Source: Trichosphaerium sp. ATCC 40318 (Eukaryota > Discosea > Flabellinia > Trichosidae). From it: a DNA stretch of 64,000 nucleotides. Within the stretch, counting starts at the first letter, position 1; every line of letters starts with the position of its first letter. A program made the translations under genes and the position numbers. Below are positions 34,145 through 45,771 of the stretch, one piece after another. The notes under the pieces are model-generated. The model saw only the letters and a program-made list of their open reading frames with translations. It was not told the origin of the DNA and did no database searches. The stretch lies in contig JALMLS010000208.1 in the NCBI GenBank assembly GCA_038496445.1, positions 186,001 to 250,000 of the forward strand, written 5' to 3'.

Positions 34145-35170
34145 TTACAAGGAATTACGTCTCACAGTTGTTACTGGATGTTCAGATCTCTTACCATCAA
34201 CATATATTCTGCCTAGCTTAAGATGTCCATCCTCATGCCACACAGTGCATTCACCATATCTCTTTCCTTTAATATACATTGTTTGTCTCTGAATTTGACC
34301 ATTTTCATACCATCTCTTTACCTCACCATGCTTCTTACCTTGAACGTACATAGCTTGGCATCTGAGTATACCATGAATTGTATTCACCATTTCTCTTTCC
34401 TTCGATATACATTGCTTGTATATGGAGTTGTCCATTCTTATACCATAGTTTGCATTCACCATTCTTCTCACCTTTTATGTATATAGCTTGATCCATTATT
34501 ATACCATTCTCATACCACCAACAGTATTCACCATTCTCCTTTCCATTAATATAGGTTGTTGTTAGCTGATTTTGTCCATTCTCATACCACTGTTTATGTT
34601 CTCCAGTCTCTTCCCCATCAGTATACATTTTTTGTACTGCAAGCTGTCCGTTTTTATGCCATGTCTTTATCTCACCAGTCTTCTTGTCATTAATCCAGGT
34701 TTTTGCGACACAAGTTGTCCATTCTCATGCCATATTTTTTTCTCACCATTCTTCTTGTCATTAACATACATTGTTTGATATTTAAGTTGTCCGTTCTCAT
34801 ACCACTGCTTTAGCATGCCTTCCTTTAGTCCTTTTACATACACAACGTCTAGACAAGGGTTTCCTCCTGTGTACCAACTGTTGTACTTACCATGTTTTTT
34901 ATCATTATTGTACCATGCTTGAAACCATAGCTGTCCGTTCTTATACCACCGTTTCATCATTCCGTGTTTTTTACCGTCAACCACCATTGTCTTATTTAGA
35001 ACACGACCACATGGATACCAAGTAATCCAAATACCGCGTTTGTTCAGACTAGTATTGTAATGTGTGTTAATAGCAGCCGTTTTTGATAACACGTGGAACT
35101 TATGAAATGTTTCCTTGTTGAAAGTACATAGATATTGTTGAAGTTCATATGGAAGTTGTAGAAGTGACAT
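34145..35170 (-). pseudogene. Broken F-box/MORN-repeat gene, intronless
   Basis: The frame from ATG 35170 reads MSLLQLPYELQQYLCTFNKE, then repeats such as KKHGMMKRWYKNGQLWFQA. After about 160 residues it shifts frame near 34690; the reading resumes at 34628-34340 (ENGEYCWWYENGI) and shifts again near 34370 to the last part (KKHGEVKRWYENGQIQRQTM), ending at 34145. The three pieces together cover the same length and repeats as the intact gene at 62948-63919, so at least two frameshifts disable this copy. The upstream 80 bases also match those of the intact copy. It lies between receptor copies B and C. Confidence 0.75.
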
Positions 35171-35662
35171 CTTTACAGGATGGTACTTACGTTTTGGGTT
35201 TTAGTTCGATCTTTTGTAATTTAGGAACTAAGACTGGTAATCTTGAAGCGCCACTCTTTAATCTTCGAATAGCACCACAAGAACGCTTTCACGTGTTTAG
35301 GTGTTAAATTTAATAACCGTTATACCTGCGTTACAAATAGACAGGATGCCAATTGTAAGCGTTTTCACGTGTATAAGACTTAGGATGACTTTAAAGGCTA
35401 TTTATTCCGTGTTTCGAGAGATCTGTTTTATAACTAATAGATGGTACGTCAAAAACACGTGTTATTCCAACCAAACAGGAAGCAACAAAAAGATGACGTT
35501 TGAAGGTGTTGGTAGGAGTTCACATAATTGGCTTGGAGGGCTGTGAATCAATTGCAGATGAGATTTTTAAAGCACTGGTTTTTTTCTCATAACACAGCAA
35601 GTCCTAAGTGGTATTCGCTTATTTTATTGTATTACAATGATAAGATGAACGGGTGGTGGATT

Positions 35663-37637
35663 TTATAACTGGTTCATAGTAGTACTGATAGTCTGTATAG
35701 ATGATTCTCCAGATGATTCTTTCTTTTGTTTTTCTCGAATTGCAGATATTTGAATGATACTTACGAGTGTTAGAGATATCCAATAAGGCAGACTAAATAT
35801 TATATCTACCCATGGATGATAGTATAAGTTAAATACGGTCGGGATAAATCCAAATGAATAAATAAATATGAAGACTGCACTGGACATGACCTGTATTGTT
35901 ATCTACACAAATAATAAGCAAAGTCACTAAGTTAAGTCTGTTTGTAGGCTTGAAGTGATTTAGTTGAAACTAAATCTTAGGTGTATGAGGTTTAGTAGAT
36001 ATTAAAGGATCTACTGTTTTCAAAATAGCTTCTTGTTCTAAATATTTTTGTTGTAGTACGTACTAATCTTATTGTTTTGAGGGTTTCTGATTTACTTCCA
36101 ATTTCATCTTTGAGTTTATTCAAGCGCTTGAGTACAAAGTATCCTGTGATAAGCAAGTAACATGCTGAAGATATAGAAGCAAGGAACAAGACAGCTTCAA
36201 AAATATAGTACAGAGTGTCCGAAATATAAAGCAAGAAAAGGGTTACTCCCAATACTTCAAGCAATACAAGTAGAGATACAACGACAATACTTGGTATAAA
36301 AAACTTGTCAATGTTGTATCTATCATTTTGCCTCAAGGTTTTGGCTTGCAGGATAACTTCATGCCTAGGACACTTTAAAAAAAGGAAAACGAAATAAAAT
36401 GCTTTTTTTCTTGTTTTATTCTAGTTGTTGTGCTTTTTCACGTGATTAAATTATGTGCTCTAGAACTAGTTTGACGTACCAGTAGAATGCAATCAGAACT
36501 GTTGTTGCAAGTGATAAAGAAACGAATCCGAAGATCATAATCCAGTGAATAGGTACTGGAAAGATTCTTCTTGCGAATGCCGGATCAATGATAATATAAA
36601 TACCCCTCATTGTGTTTGCAAAAACTTCAATGTAAAGACATGCCAAGCGAGGTGTTAGTTGTAAACCTTGAGACTTTGACATTATGTATATCTTTCTACA
36701 AGCCAAGAAAGTTGCAAAAAGACATAGGGACCCAACAACAATCGACAACAGCATCTAAACAAAAATTTAGTTCATAACTTGTTCGAGGTAATGTTATACA
36801 CATACACTCCCATACAGTCTGCTGGTCTTCCACGGATTTGGCTCTATTAAAAGATGTCAATGGTAATAATGTAGGTACCCTTATACTGATAAATATCGTA
36901 CCATTGCTATAAAGAGTGACATTAAACTCTTGATAATTGCCATTTATTGCCATGTTAATATCTACAAATTTCGTTGAAAATTCTTCACCAGCAGCCTCTA
37001 CAGCTGGAATATGAGGCAGATTTCCTGGCGACTCAATACGACTTAATCTAACATAATTGTATATGCCTGGTACGTCTGCAAGAAAATAGGCTTAGAGGAG
37101 AAATTCTTTGCTGTTATTACATACCTACAATAGTAACGTGTAAAACAATAGCTTTAGCTCCACGTAGGTATACGTCTCTAACTGTATAACCCCATTTCCT
37201 TTCATCTAACAACACAATTTTGCCACTGACATTCGGGTGCTTTACGCCTACAAGAACGCCTACAACACTAGATTATGCCACAAGTACTTCTTAGCTTTGA
37301 CTGCTAAAGTAACAAAAACTGTAGCGGTTTTAAGCTCTACGCCACTCTACACTTGACGTAATACGCGACTACTTAATCACGTGATAAAACACGTGATGTT
37401 GTAATTAATTAATAATCGAGCGTACCATTGATTGTACTTGATCGCCATGAATCTCTTGAGAGCCACGATATGTTTGGAGTATCGAAATGCACTTTAGAAA
37501 CGAATTAGAAACAATTTTTATTTTGTATTTGAATCAAATTGCGTTATTGTATTGTTCATACGTTCAGTATTGTTTCCATGTATAATGAGTGCGGTAACTC
37601 CTGAAATAAATAAATAGAACTTAAACACGTGATGCAT
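35663..37637 (-). CDS. PA-domain seven-helix receptor-like protein, copy C
   Basis: Third member, from ATG 37635-37637 to the stop at 35663. The ectodomain exon near 36980-36800 reads INGNYQEFNVTLYSNGTIF then TSFNRAKSVEDQQTVWE, followed at once by the membrane exon from 36754 (MLLSIVVGSLCLFATFLACR, EVFANTMRGIYIIIDPAF, SLATTVLIAFYWYV). Later exons at 36336-36050 and 35887-35663 match the other copies. It is more diverged than A and B are from each other in the cytoplasmic segments (KLKDEIGSKSETLKT). The order suggests B-A is the younger duplication, with the F-box/MORN gene inserted between B and C. Confidence 0.65.
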
Positions 37638-38265
37638 TGAACAAATTAAAACAGGAAGGTGCTAGAGATGTCAGAAAACCGGTCCGGACCAGTCGTAACC
37701 AGTCAATAAGCTGCTCATTTCACGTAAAAGGTCGAAAAACACTTAAAAACTGGACTAATACAGTTGTGGCCGTTTTCACTTAAAAGGACTGTATCTGGTA
37801 AAAACTGGTAAAAATCAAAGGGTACCGCTTTGAAAGCGAGCGAAATAAAACGTAACCTCATTCTGTGGGGTGGGGGAAAAAAAGTGAGAATTTGAACGAA
37901 TAGAACTGCAATTGGGAGGAAAAGCAACAAAGTTTCAAGTTTAAAAAGAAGACATGTAAACTGTGAACACCTTTTATTTGCCTTTGCATACTTGCCTAGT
38001 GGTCATTAAAGTGTTGGTTTAATTGCTGTCGTATACTAAGAGCAATTTATTTCAATTGAATCGCACAACAGATTCGTTAATCGATCTTTTGCATCTAACA
38101 AATGAAATATTAGAAAAACAAACATATTTTCGAATCCAAAAAAACTCCAGTACCTTTTGGTATGCCATTCACTGTGATACTTTTTATCTTTGTCAATCTT
38201 TTTATAGAATCTGGCAAACCTTTCCTAAATATCATTAGACTATGAAGTATACGAAGACTCAAGGC
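37638..38265. other. Intergenic region with a hAT-end-like sequence
   Basis: At 37663 the sequence TAGAGATGTCAGAAAACCGG, followed by more ACCGGT/ACCAGT-type words, resembles the left end of hAT elements. A similar end, TAGAGGTGGCAAATACCGGT, is at 51118. No matching right end was found. An open frame at 38023-38238 is unrecognised. Confidence 0.3.
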
Positions 38266-39700
38266 TTACGGTTTTAGTGGTAATCTACTCAACCACAAAA
38301 GTGCCAAGTTAACTAAATTCCCAATATTTTCTGGAAGAGATTTAAACTTGTTTTCACATCGTCTACGAAAGAAACGTGTTAATTTGTTGGGTGTTACTAT
38401 TCACTTTATCCAAATATGTACCTAATATGATGTCCAACTCCTTCACCCAAATAAAGCTCTGTAAGCTTTGTAAGGTTGCATATTTCATCAGGAAGTGTGT
38501 TTAGTTTATTTCCCAATAAGTTAAGTTTCTCCAAGTTTACTAGGTTCCCAATACCTTCACCAAGTGTCTCAATACCGTTATCAACTAAATTTAGTAGCTT
38601 TAAGTTGGTAAAGGAGAACAAAGTTTCTGGTAGAAACTGCAGGAGTGGAGTAGTGTTGTATAAGCTCAAAACTTGAAGTGACTCAGTTTTTCTGTCAACT
38701 TGATCAATTTCATCTGGAAGTACTAGCACACAAGATTGTTCATATAATCCTTTAAAAAAGTTTCCGTACAATGGCGAAAGATCACCTAGTAAAACTGTTA
38801 ATAAAAAGTAGCTAATTTTAGAACAGAAAACTCTGAGAGCGGAAAAAACAGTATGCGATTTTCTTCTTTCTTTCAAAACGAGTTTTCGTATTTGTTTGGA
38901 TATTTACCTGAGTAATAAGTACATTTATCACTATGTCGTGATGGAGTAATAAAAGAAGAATACCTTAAAGGCGAAATAGCTTTATGTTGACCGTCTTCTC
39001 CATTGTCTTGTTCTAAAACAAATACTCATTAAAATCTTGTAAAAAAAAACAGTCATAAAGTGATCAGTACCTAGCATTATTGATTCAAGTTGTTCCTTAA
39101 GATTACCCTCAGAATAATCTGGTAATTTACTTATCCATTGACGTATTGTAGAACTAAAACAAGGATTTCTGAAAGGCTTGTATGTTTCGGTTTCAGGTAA
39201 AGGTATCCCTCTAACTTTTATCATGTACAAGTTTGTCATGTATGAGTTAGAAGAGTCTACTCTTATTTTACCAAGCAATCCAACCTTTAAGTACTTTCCA
39301 ACTGCATTAAAAGGCTTCAAGATAAAGTGTTTTTCTCCTAAAGAAACCATACATAAGCATCTCATTCGAGAACAAACAAACTAATACTAATACGACAACA
39401 GATTTTCAGAAAAAATATCACGTGATAAATGGTTTGAATAGAACTCAGCTTATAGCAAAAGTAGTCTCTATAAGTTTTTTTAGCGTACCGGACGATCTAC
39501 TGTATTGGTACGCAATTGATGTTGTTTGAAAATCAGTTGGAGAAGATCCAACAGAGAAAGTTACTTCACGAGGTGTATACGGGTTTCCACCATAAATTTG
39601 TTTCACCAATAAAGATACCATAAGAACAAGAGAAACTTCTGAATCCATTATTTCGTAAATTACATAATCAGTAGAGTTTGGATCAAAACTACCAGTAGTG
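38266..39700 (-). CDS. Leucine-rich-repeat protein (5' end unresolved)
   Basis: Exons from 39700, about 39365, 39020 and 38794 join toward the stop TAA at 38266-38268. The C-terminal half is LRR: LQVLSLYNTTPLLQFLPETL, LKLLNLVDNGIETLGEGI, LEKLNLLGNKLNTLPDEI, KLTELYLGEG, and after an intron NKFKSLPENIGNLVNLALLW. These are the SDS22/Ras-suppressor-like class. The N-terminal part (NSYMTNLYMIKVRGIPLPET, SSTIRQWISKLPDYSEG, and a short Cys exon) matches nothing I recognise. The 5' end is close to the fold-back element at 39777-39927 and no start codon was found. Function is unknown; LRRs mediate protein binding. Confidence 0.55.
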
Positions 39701-39776
39701 CTATGCGAAAAAGGGTGAGAAGCTGATTGGTTTTTTTTAGAAAAAGAAAATAAAAGGAACGTGATGCAACAGTTCG

Positions 39777-39927
39777 ATTCAGTCAAATGCTTCCCTTTGT
39801 CCACCCACAGACCCACAAACCTCACGTTGGTAAACCCAGTGGAAGCGCTAACGCCCTTTTAATACTGGTTCTGTAGACATGAGGTATGTGGGTCTGTGGG
39901 TGGACAAAAGGGAAGCATTTGAATGAA
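39777..39927. repeat. Fold-back element, near-perfect inverted repeat
   Basis: The arms 39777-39824 and 39880-39927 are complementary over about 48 bases with two mismatches and one single-base gap (core CCACCCACAGACCCACA), separated by about 55 bases. It would form a long hairpin in DNA or RNA. No coding content. It may be a small transposon relic. Confidence 0.8.
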
Positions 39928-40535
39928 TAAAATTGCACGTGTTCTTTGTTTTACAAAAACTGTACTGTTGAATTTAGACAAACGAGAACAACTTTAAGTT
40001 CGTTGATGATTTGTTATACCTGTACAAGTTCCCAGCCAGGCTATTTTCGGGACCTTGGAATCGGTAATCTTCACTTGAAGCTCTATTTTTAAACAAGTTG
40101 CGTTAGTCCTGTTAAAACAGCGTGTACGCTTATTTCCTTACTTTACAACTGATAACTCCATAGGTTCCTTTGCACACAGGCGTTCAGTACACTCTTTCTC
40201 TGCGATTGAGTTAAATTAAACCGTGGGTGCCTTTTAAACTATGTACCCATAAGCTCCATATCGTAAGCTTGTTTACAAGAGTCCCAGATGCCGTTTATAG
40301 CTTTTGTGTTTTTACTTACGCTAATTAAAACGAATAAACAACGTTAGTTTTATGTAAAATAAACGTACTTTAGGAAGTGTCGGCTCCACAGCCTGTCGCT
40401 GTCAGATATTTCTTTGAACAAAGTGCATACGCATGCACACGTTGTTAAACTGCTTGGAGGCAGCGGCCATAGTATCAATTCTATTATTTCTTCTGGTAGT
40501 TGCTCCATCATATGTATGCCTTAGCTTATCAACGC
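39928..40535. other. Intergenic region
   Basis: About 600 bases with no gene seen, ending in the left target duplication ATCAACGC (40528-40535) of the hAT element. Confidence 0.4.
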
Positions 40536-41404
40536 TAGTGGTTGTTGGTAAACGGCTTATTTAACCGGCTTAGTCATTTGGCTGTTACGAAAAAAATAAA
40601 TGACTTAAATCTTTTCGGCTGAACCAAGTAGCGGAACCAAAAAACGTCTACGAACAAGAACTGCTGATGTTTTTGTTTATGGACCATGATAGACTCGCCT
40701 GATAAGGTTTCTTGTGCCTATTGTCAAGCACCATTCAGTCGCAACTCCAGCACTGATACACTTCGTAAGCATTTACAAGTTTGTAAATTGTGCTTAAACG
40801 ATGGAACAAAAGCCCAGCTGAAACAACTATCGCTTACCTCAATGGGATTCAAAGCAAACCCTACGCTATTGCATGAAGATCAAGTGCGCTTAGACAATTT
40901 GTTATTGAGATGGGTTCTACGAAGATCAAAACCATGGCAAGTAACATGTTGCTTCCGCTCTTGATCCTCGGATTCTTTTTTTTTTTCGAGAACTTTTATT
41001 TTCTTTTTTTCTTAGATTGCCAAAGAACTGAAGCAATACAGACAGATGCCTGCACTTGCCTTAAACCAGTGTCCATTAACATGGTGGCGTGGCAACCGTT
41101 CTTACTTTCTCCTTTCAGCTTTGCCTAGAGTGTACTTAGGAATGCCAGCAAGTTCCGCAACAGTTGAGAGAGTATTTTCTCGTGGTTCTATTGTGATGAC
41201 AAGCAAACGTACTAGTCTGAGTACAAAATCTCTAGAACTGCAAGTTTGTGCTGCAGTTAATGCTAAGTACTTAGACTACATAAACTACAAATAAATTCCA
41301 AACACGTGTTTTATTGTAACAATTTGGAGCCGGTTAGCCAGTTAAATAGAGTTGTTTTTGTTTGAAAAGTCATTTAGAGCTGAGCCGTTAACTTTCAACC
41401 ACTA
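40536..41404 (+). mobile_element. hAT-family DNA element with 8-bp target duplication
   Basis: The ends are TAGTGGTTG (40536-40544) and CAACCACTA (41396-41404), perfect 9-base inverted termini. Next to them are exact copies of ATCAACGC (40528-40535 and 41405-41412), the 8-base target duplication of hAT elements. Sub-terminal sequences repeat words such as AACGGCT, ACCGGCT and GTCATTT in inverted orientation. The exact duplication implies a fairly recent insertion. The only gene inside is the shortened transposase at 40686-41294. Confidence 0.85.
40686..41294 (+). pseudogene. hAT transposase lacking its catalytic core
   Basis: Exon 1 from ATG 40686 encodes a BED-type zinc finger (VSCAYCQAPFSRNSSTDT, then LRKHLQVC: C-x2-C and H-x4-C). 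After an intron of about 85 bases with a T-rich end, the second part has the hAT C-terminal dimerisation signature: LNQCPLTWWRGNRSYF, PRVYLGMPASSATVERVFSR and the closing TKSLELQVCAAVNAKYL. The RNase H-like domain between them, which carries the catalytic DDE residues, is absent. This is an internally deleted, presumably non-autonomous copy, although a zinc finger joined to a dimerisation domain could still bind element ends. Confidence 0.75.
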
Positions 41405-41514
41405 ATCAACGCCAAAACCAGTTAAGTCACTCATTGCATTAGAGGGCAATACGTAATTCATCACGCTCAATCAGACTTTCCAATGTGAAGTGTTGACAAG
41501 TCAATAGTACATCA

Positions 41515-41818
41515 ACCGAATGTCAGCCATATTGTCTGGGCAGCATCGCTTTTGAGACAGTTTCAGAAATTCCGACATTTTTGAAAAAGTGTTTTGAACA
41601 AAATTGCTTTGACTGTCGGTACTTTTGCTCGGCACAGTATAAACGAATCGCCAAATGGGTTGTAACACTATTATTATAGCATCCTAGCTACATGGTGAAA
41701 ATATCAATTGAAGTTTAAGATGGTTCTGAGGTGAGTAAAAACCGTCTCAAAGATTCTCAGTAATTTTCGAGACTGTCTCAAAAGCGATGCTGCCCATACA
41801 ATATGGCTTACATTCGGT
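41515..41818. mobile_element. MITE with long terminal inverted repeats
   Basis: The left end (ACCGAATGTCAGCCATATTG from 41515) and the right end (complement ending at 41818) are inverted copies over about 57 bases with about six differences, sharing GGGCAGCATCGCTTTTGAGA. The total length is 304 bases with no coding capacity. I could not identify a clean target duplication. Confidence 0.7.
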
Positions 41819-42136
41819 ACTTAAACTGCTTCTTGAAACATTGGCAGCGGCTGCCACACCGCAAACTACACTGCTTGAAGTGCATTCAATCTGTTCCTAG
41901 ATGCACAAGGAGTTGGCGACTAAGTCTCGAGAATATAAATAATTATAAATAGCTTTCTAATAACCTGTACATTGGGGCCTCCAGTGACAAAGTCATTAAC
42001 AAAGATAAAGTGGAACAAAAAATACATGTTAATGATGGCAAAGATGGCGTCCGTCTATCCGTGCACAAGTTAAGTAAGGCTAAGTTATTGTTGGTGTTAA
42101 TTGGCGTTAATTTGACTTTGCTACAGGTAGTTAACG

Positions 42137-43403
42137 ATGAGGTACGTAGTTTTGTAACGATAATTTGTTAATTGTTAGTGAGACTCTTCCTACTGAAGTT
42201 TGGTACAAGATTGCTTCGTTCCTTCCAATATCATGCTTACTCAATCAATTTGGTGTTTGTTCTACATTTTACAGAGAAACAGCTACCCAAGACTACATTT
42301 GGCGTTCTAAAATTAAAGAATTGTATGGAGCCACTTACATTACAGCCGAGCCATGTCTAGAGACGTTTAAACAACTCTACCTTGTTAGATGGGATGTCAA
42401 CAAATGTGGTAGGTACGTTTCCTTTCAACAGGCGCAAACGCCCTTGAGACTGCTTTAACAGTGCTCACGTCGCGTAGGAACGTTGTAATAAAAGAAAACG
42501 GAACAGTCCTCATCATGCCATCGAATGACAGCATTACACTATCCACTAGATGCTTTAAAGGTGAAGAGAGGTACTATTGGGAGATGGAAACTTCGCTTCC
42601 AAACGGTTCAAGCAGTGGAATGGGTACGACTGAAAAACGAAGAGAATCGATGTAAGATCTTCCGTTTTTTTTCTTTGAAAGAAGAAGTGTCAGTTAATCC
42701 TGGTTTGGTTTAGGTAAATGGACTTTCCGTCTTGGTGTTGCTGATAAAAGCGCTTTAGATTGTCCTGGTGGTGATTTATGGTATGTCAATAATATAATTA
42801 GATTGAAAGTCTTTTTTTTTTTGTTGCTGTCTAGAGGAGGCTGATTAACAGTTATAGCCGGCTAGCCGTTTAAGTTTTTTAAATCGGCTATAATCGGCTA
42901 TAGTAGGCTAAAAAATTGAACTGTCAAAAAGTACAAGAATGCACAAATGTGACGTTTGAAAACATTAAAAAAAATTTCTCATAAAATTCTGATTTCGGTC
43001 TCATTTTGGTTATGTGGATTTCTCTACAAACACGTTTTTTCAGGCAGCAAGGTTGGTCAGTCAATGGCATTGGCAGTGTTCATTCAAAAAGAATGACAAT
43101 TAGAAGTACAAAATCATACAATAAAACAGAAGAAAGGGTTGGTTTTCTTCTTGATATGAAAGAACGTACTGTAAAGTACTTTCTTGGTGGAAAGTTTATT
43201 GACACAGTATTCACTGATCTACCAGGTGTGTGACCTTTCAACATCCCAACCACTTTTTTTTTGTTAATTGTTTGGTACTAGATGAGATCTACCTAGCAGC
43301 TAGTAATGGCATAGGTGCAGGAATTGTAAAGACATATTTTGGTTTACCAATACCAGAGTATATTGAAGAAGAAACTACTGTTAAACCAATAAATAATAAT
43401 TAG
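42137..43403 (+). CDS. F-box/SPRY-domain protein
   Basis: Exon 1 is only five bases, ATGAG at 42137-42141. A 37-base intron (GTACGT...TTAG) joins it to TGAGACTC, giving MSETLPTEVWYKIASFLP, an F-box that continues ISCLLNQFGVCSTFYRET and IWRSKIKELYG. Six exons follow in phase. From about 42500 the frame is a SPRY/B30.2 domain: RCFKGEERYYWEME, GKWTFRLGVADKSALDCPGG, VNGIGSVHSKR, and VGFLLDMKERTVKYFLGGKF; it ends at TAG 43401-43403. The architecture equals FBXO45-type proteins, substrate adaptors of ubiquitin ligases. The substrate is unknown. The intron at 42781-43044 contains a block of CGGCTATA-like repeats. Confidence 0.8.
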
Positions 43404-43766
43404 TCATTCATAAAGGAAAGGGAGTAAGTCATTCAGCTCACCTTCTGAACTCTTAGTTTTGGTCACTTTGTTACAATACGTTTGATAGTTGCTTAAGTTC
43501 ATGGTATGAAGAAAGTTTCGTTTTAGTTTGACTCTGGAACTTACGTATTTTACTTCTTTTTATCTCCTTGTGAGCTTCTTTTTATTTACCTTTCGAGTCA
43601 CGTCCGTGGTTAAACAAAGCTTCGTTATCGTAGCAATAGAGTTAACCACATTCCTTGTTATACACTGATTTGTTCGTACTAATATCAAGCACGGCCCAGA
43701 AAATGTGCTTCTAATGGTACTGCTCACAAAGTCATTTGGATTGAATATTAGTATATTGTTTTTTCT
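43404..43766. other. Intergenic region
   Basis: About 360 bases between convergent genes, with nothing recognisable. Confidence 0.4.
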
Positions 43767-45631
43767 TTACACTTTTCTATCGTATTTGTTTAGATTTTGT
43801 GGTGGCGACTGAGGAACATGATTATGGTTCTCTCCAGTATATCCATATTCGGATGAAGACATTCGAAACTCATCAGTAGCATCAGATTTACCATCAATTT
43901 CGATATAAGCACGCCTTGTATTTCTATAGTGACACCATACAAAACAAGGTAAACAAAAGGCAAATGATAACCACAATGCCACCTAACATTAAAGATTAGC
44001 AGAACAATAGAAGTGCGTTCTAAGAAAAAAAAGAAAAAAAAAGAAGAGAAACTTGAGCCTTCGTATTCGTCTTGGTAGCTTGTAACAACAACCTAATACA
44101 AAGTGTTCATCTAAACATACATGAAAGAAAACAAATCTAAGGTATCCAGTTGTGAATATACAAGCCAAGAATAAACCAGTGTAAGATACAACGAGAACAG
44201 CAACCAAAGCAAAAGTTGATGTTGCTGTCGCTGCACTTAAATGGACCAAACCTCTTACAACATAACTGTGCGCAGCTAATTAATACTTTAGAATAGCAGA
44301 ATAACAATTGATAAAAGAGTTTAGTGTACCAAATGTCAATACTGCAACAAGTAGGAGGGAAAAGAATATCCAGTGTAACCAATCCATTCCTTTATGCCAA
44401 ACAATTCTGACTTTTATCGACTTGAAGAACTCCAGGAGAGCACGTGTTTCAACCAAATCTGAAAGCAATTAAAAAACATTGCTGAACATATTAGAGATAT
44501 GGAAGAGGAGGTACCGCTGTATCCCTGTGATTGGGCTTGAAAAACAAGACCAGAATGGCCATTGCATCCGTTGGAACATTGAAGCTCAGTTGAAAGAACA
44601 AGTTTCTTTCCAGGGTCTACGTTCAAGCATATCGCTGAGTCTGTCCATAAGTACCTGTACAAATAAACAACATTTAGTACACTCTTTTTATAGTATGATA
44701 TTCAAACCTACTTGTCATAGCCCTCTGGTCCAGAAAGAGAATCATATTGTTTATCTCTGAACGTTGGAGCAAGAACGAACATATTTTGGTTTTTCATAGA
44801 ACAGTTAGACTCAAATTCTGCGGTGAAATCAAATAACGAAGCATTAGATCGTAGTAACCATATGAAAAGTTTTTCATGCAATCCACGAGGTACATCTCCA
44901 CCTAGATCAACAAATTAAGAAAAAAAACAGAAAGAAAGTTTTTACCTTCATGTATGAATCCTGTTGTGTTTAAAGTACAAGCGCAGTTGTTAGGTAATTT
45001 TATACCTACTGCTATAAAACTATTAGGCCAATCATTCTCGAATTGACCATGATCAAAATCATGTAGTTCCAATAAGTTAACATTCTTTGGGTTCGCTTGG
45101 TACAGCAAAACTAAAGACAAGAAAATTGCTCCAGTAAAGATTAAGAAAAGAGTTGAGGCGCCTCCTTGAATGTAACTTCACGTTAGTACTCTTTATCGCT
45201 ATCATTAATATATAGGGTACCTATGACGCTCTTATATCCGTCTTGAATGTCAAGAAAGCGTATATATTTCCGTGTCCTTTCTTTGCAACTTCGAAGCAAA
45301 AAATTAGCTATTTCAAAGAGATCACCGCCTATTGTGCAACACAAATATCCTTTAAACATACCTGCATATCGATAAAAGTATAGGAGATACTGTAGCAAGA
45401 ACAGCACATGCTATTATCAAACCTACAAAGTGCGGTCAAAAATACTGTTTTTGTTTTTTCGCCACGTGCTCGATGTGATGAAAAGCACTTAAATCTGATA
45501 AATAAACGCGTACCAAAGCGAATGCGGTTATCTTTATTAGTTTGAAAGGGATCCCATGTTAAAGGATCGTGATCTCCTACATTTCTCTCCCGCACGCATG
45601 CGTATTGAAACACACTCTCGTAATTAATCAT
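43767..45631 (-). CDS. Five-helix membrane protein with Cys-containing ectodomain
   Basis: Starts at ATG 45629-45631 (MINYESVFQYACVRERNVGD), splices GTACGC to GLIIACAVLATVSPILLSIC (helix 1), then YIQGGASTLFLIFTGAIFLS (helix 2). A large extracellular part follows: LPNNCACTLNTTGFIHEG, ESNCSMKNQNMF, YLWTDSAICLNVDPGK, TELQCSNGCNGHSG. Helix 3 is WIFFSLLLVAVLTFG, helix 4 STFALVAVLVVSYTGLFLAC and helix 5 LWLSFAFCLPCFVWC, with a polar cytoplasmic tail to the stop at 43767. The even Cys number suggests disulphides. I do not recognise the family; it could be a receptor or channel-like protein. Short exons between helices are approximate. Confidence 0.6.
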
Positions 45632-45771
45632 GTGAGAGCCTTACGAACCTTTTTAGTGAGCTTCCTTTGACTTTTTTTACAACAGAATTTTTTCTATTTT
45701 GAAAAAATCAACGCCTTAACTACAAGGGCTTAAGGCAACATCGATCTTTCATCTTTAGCGTACGCAATAGT

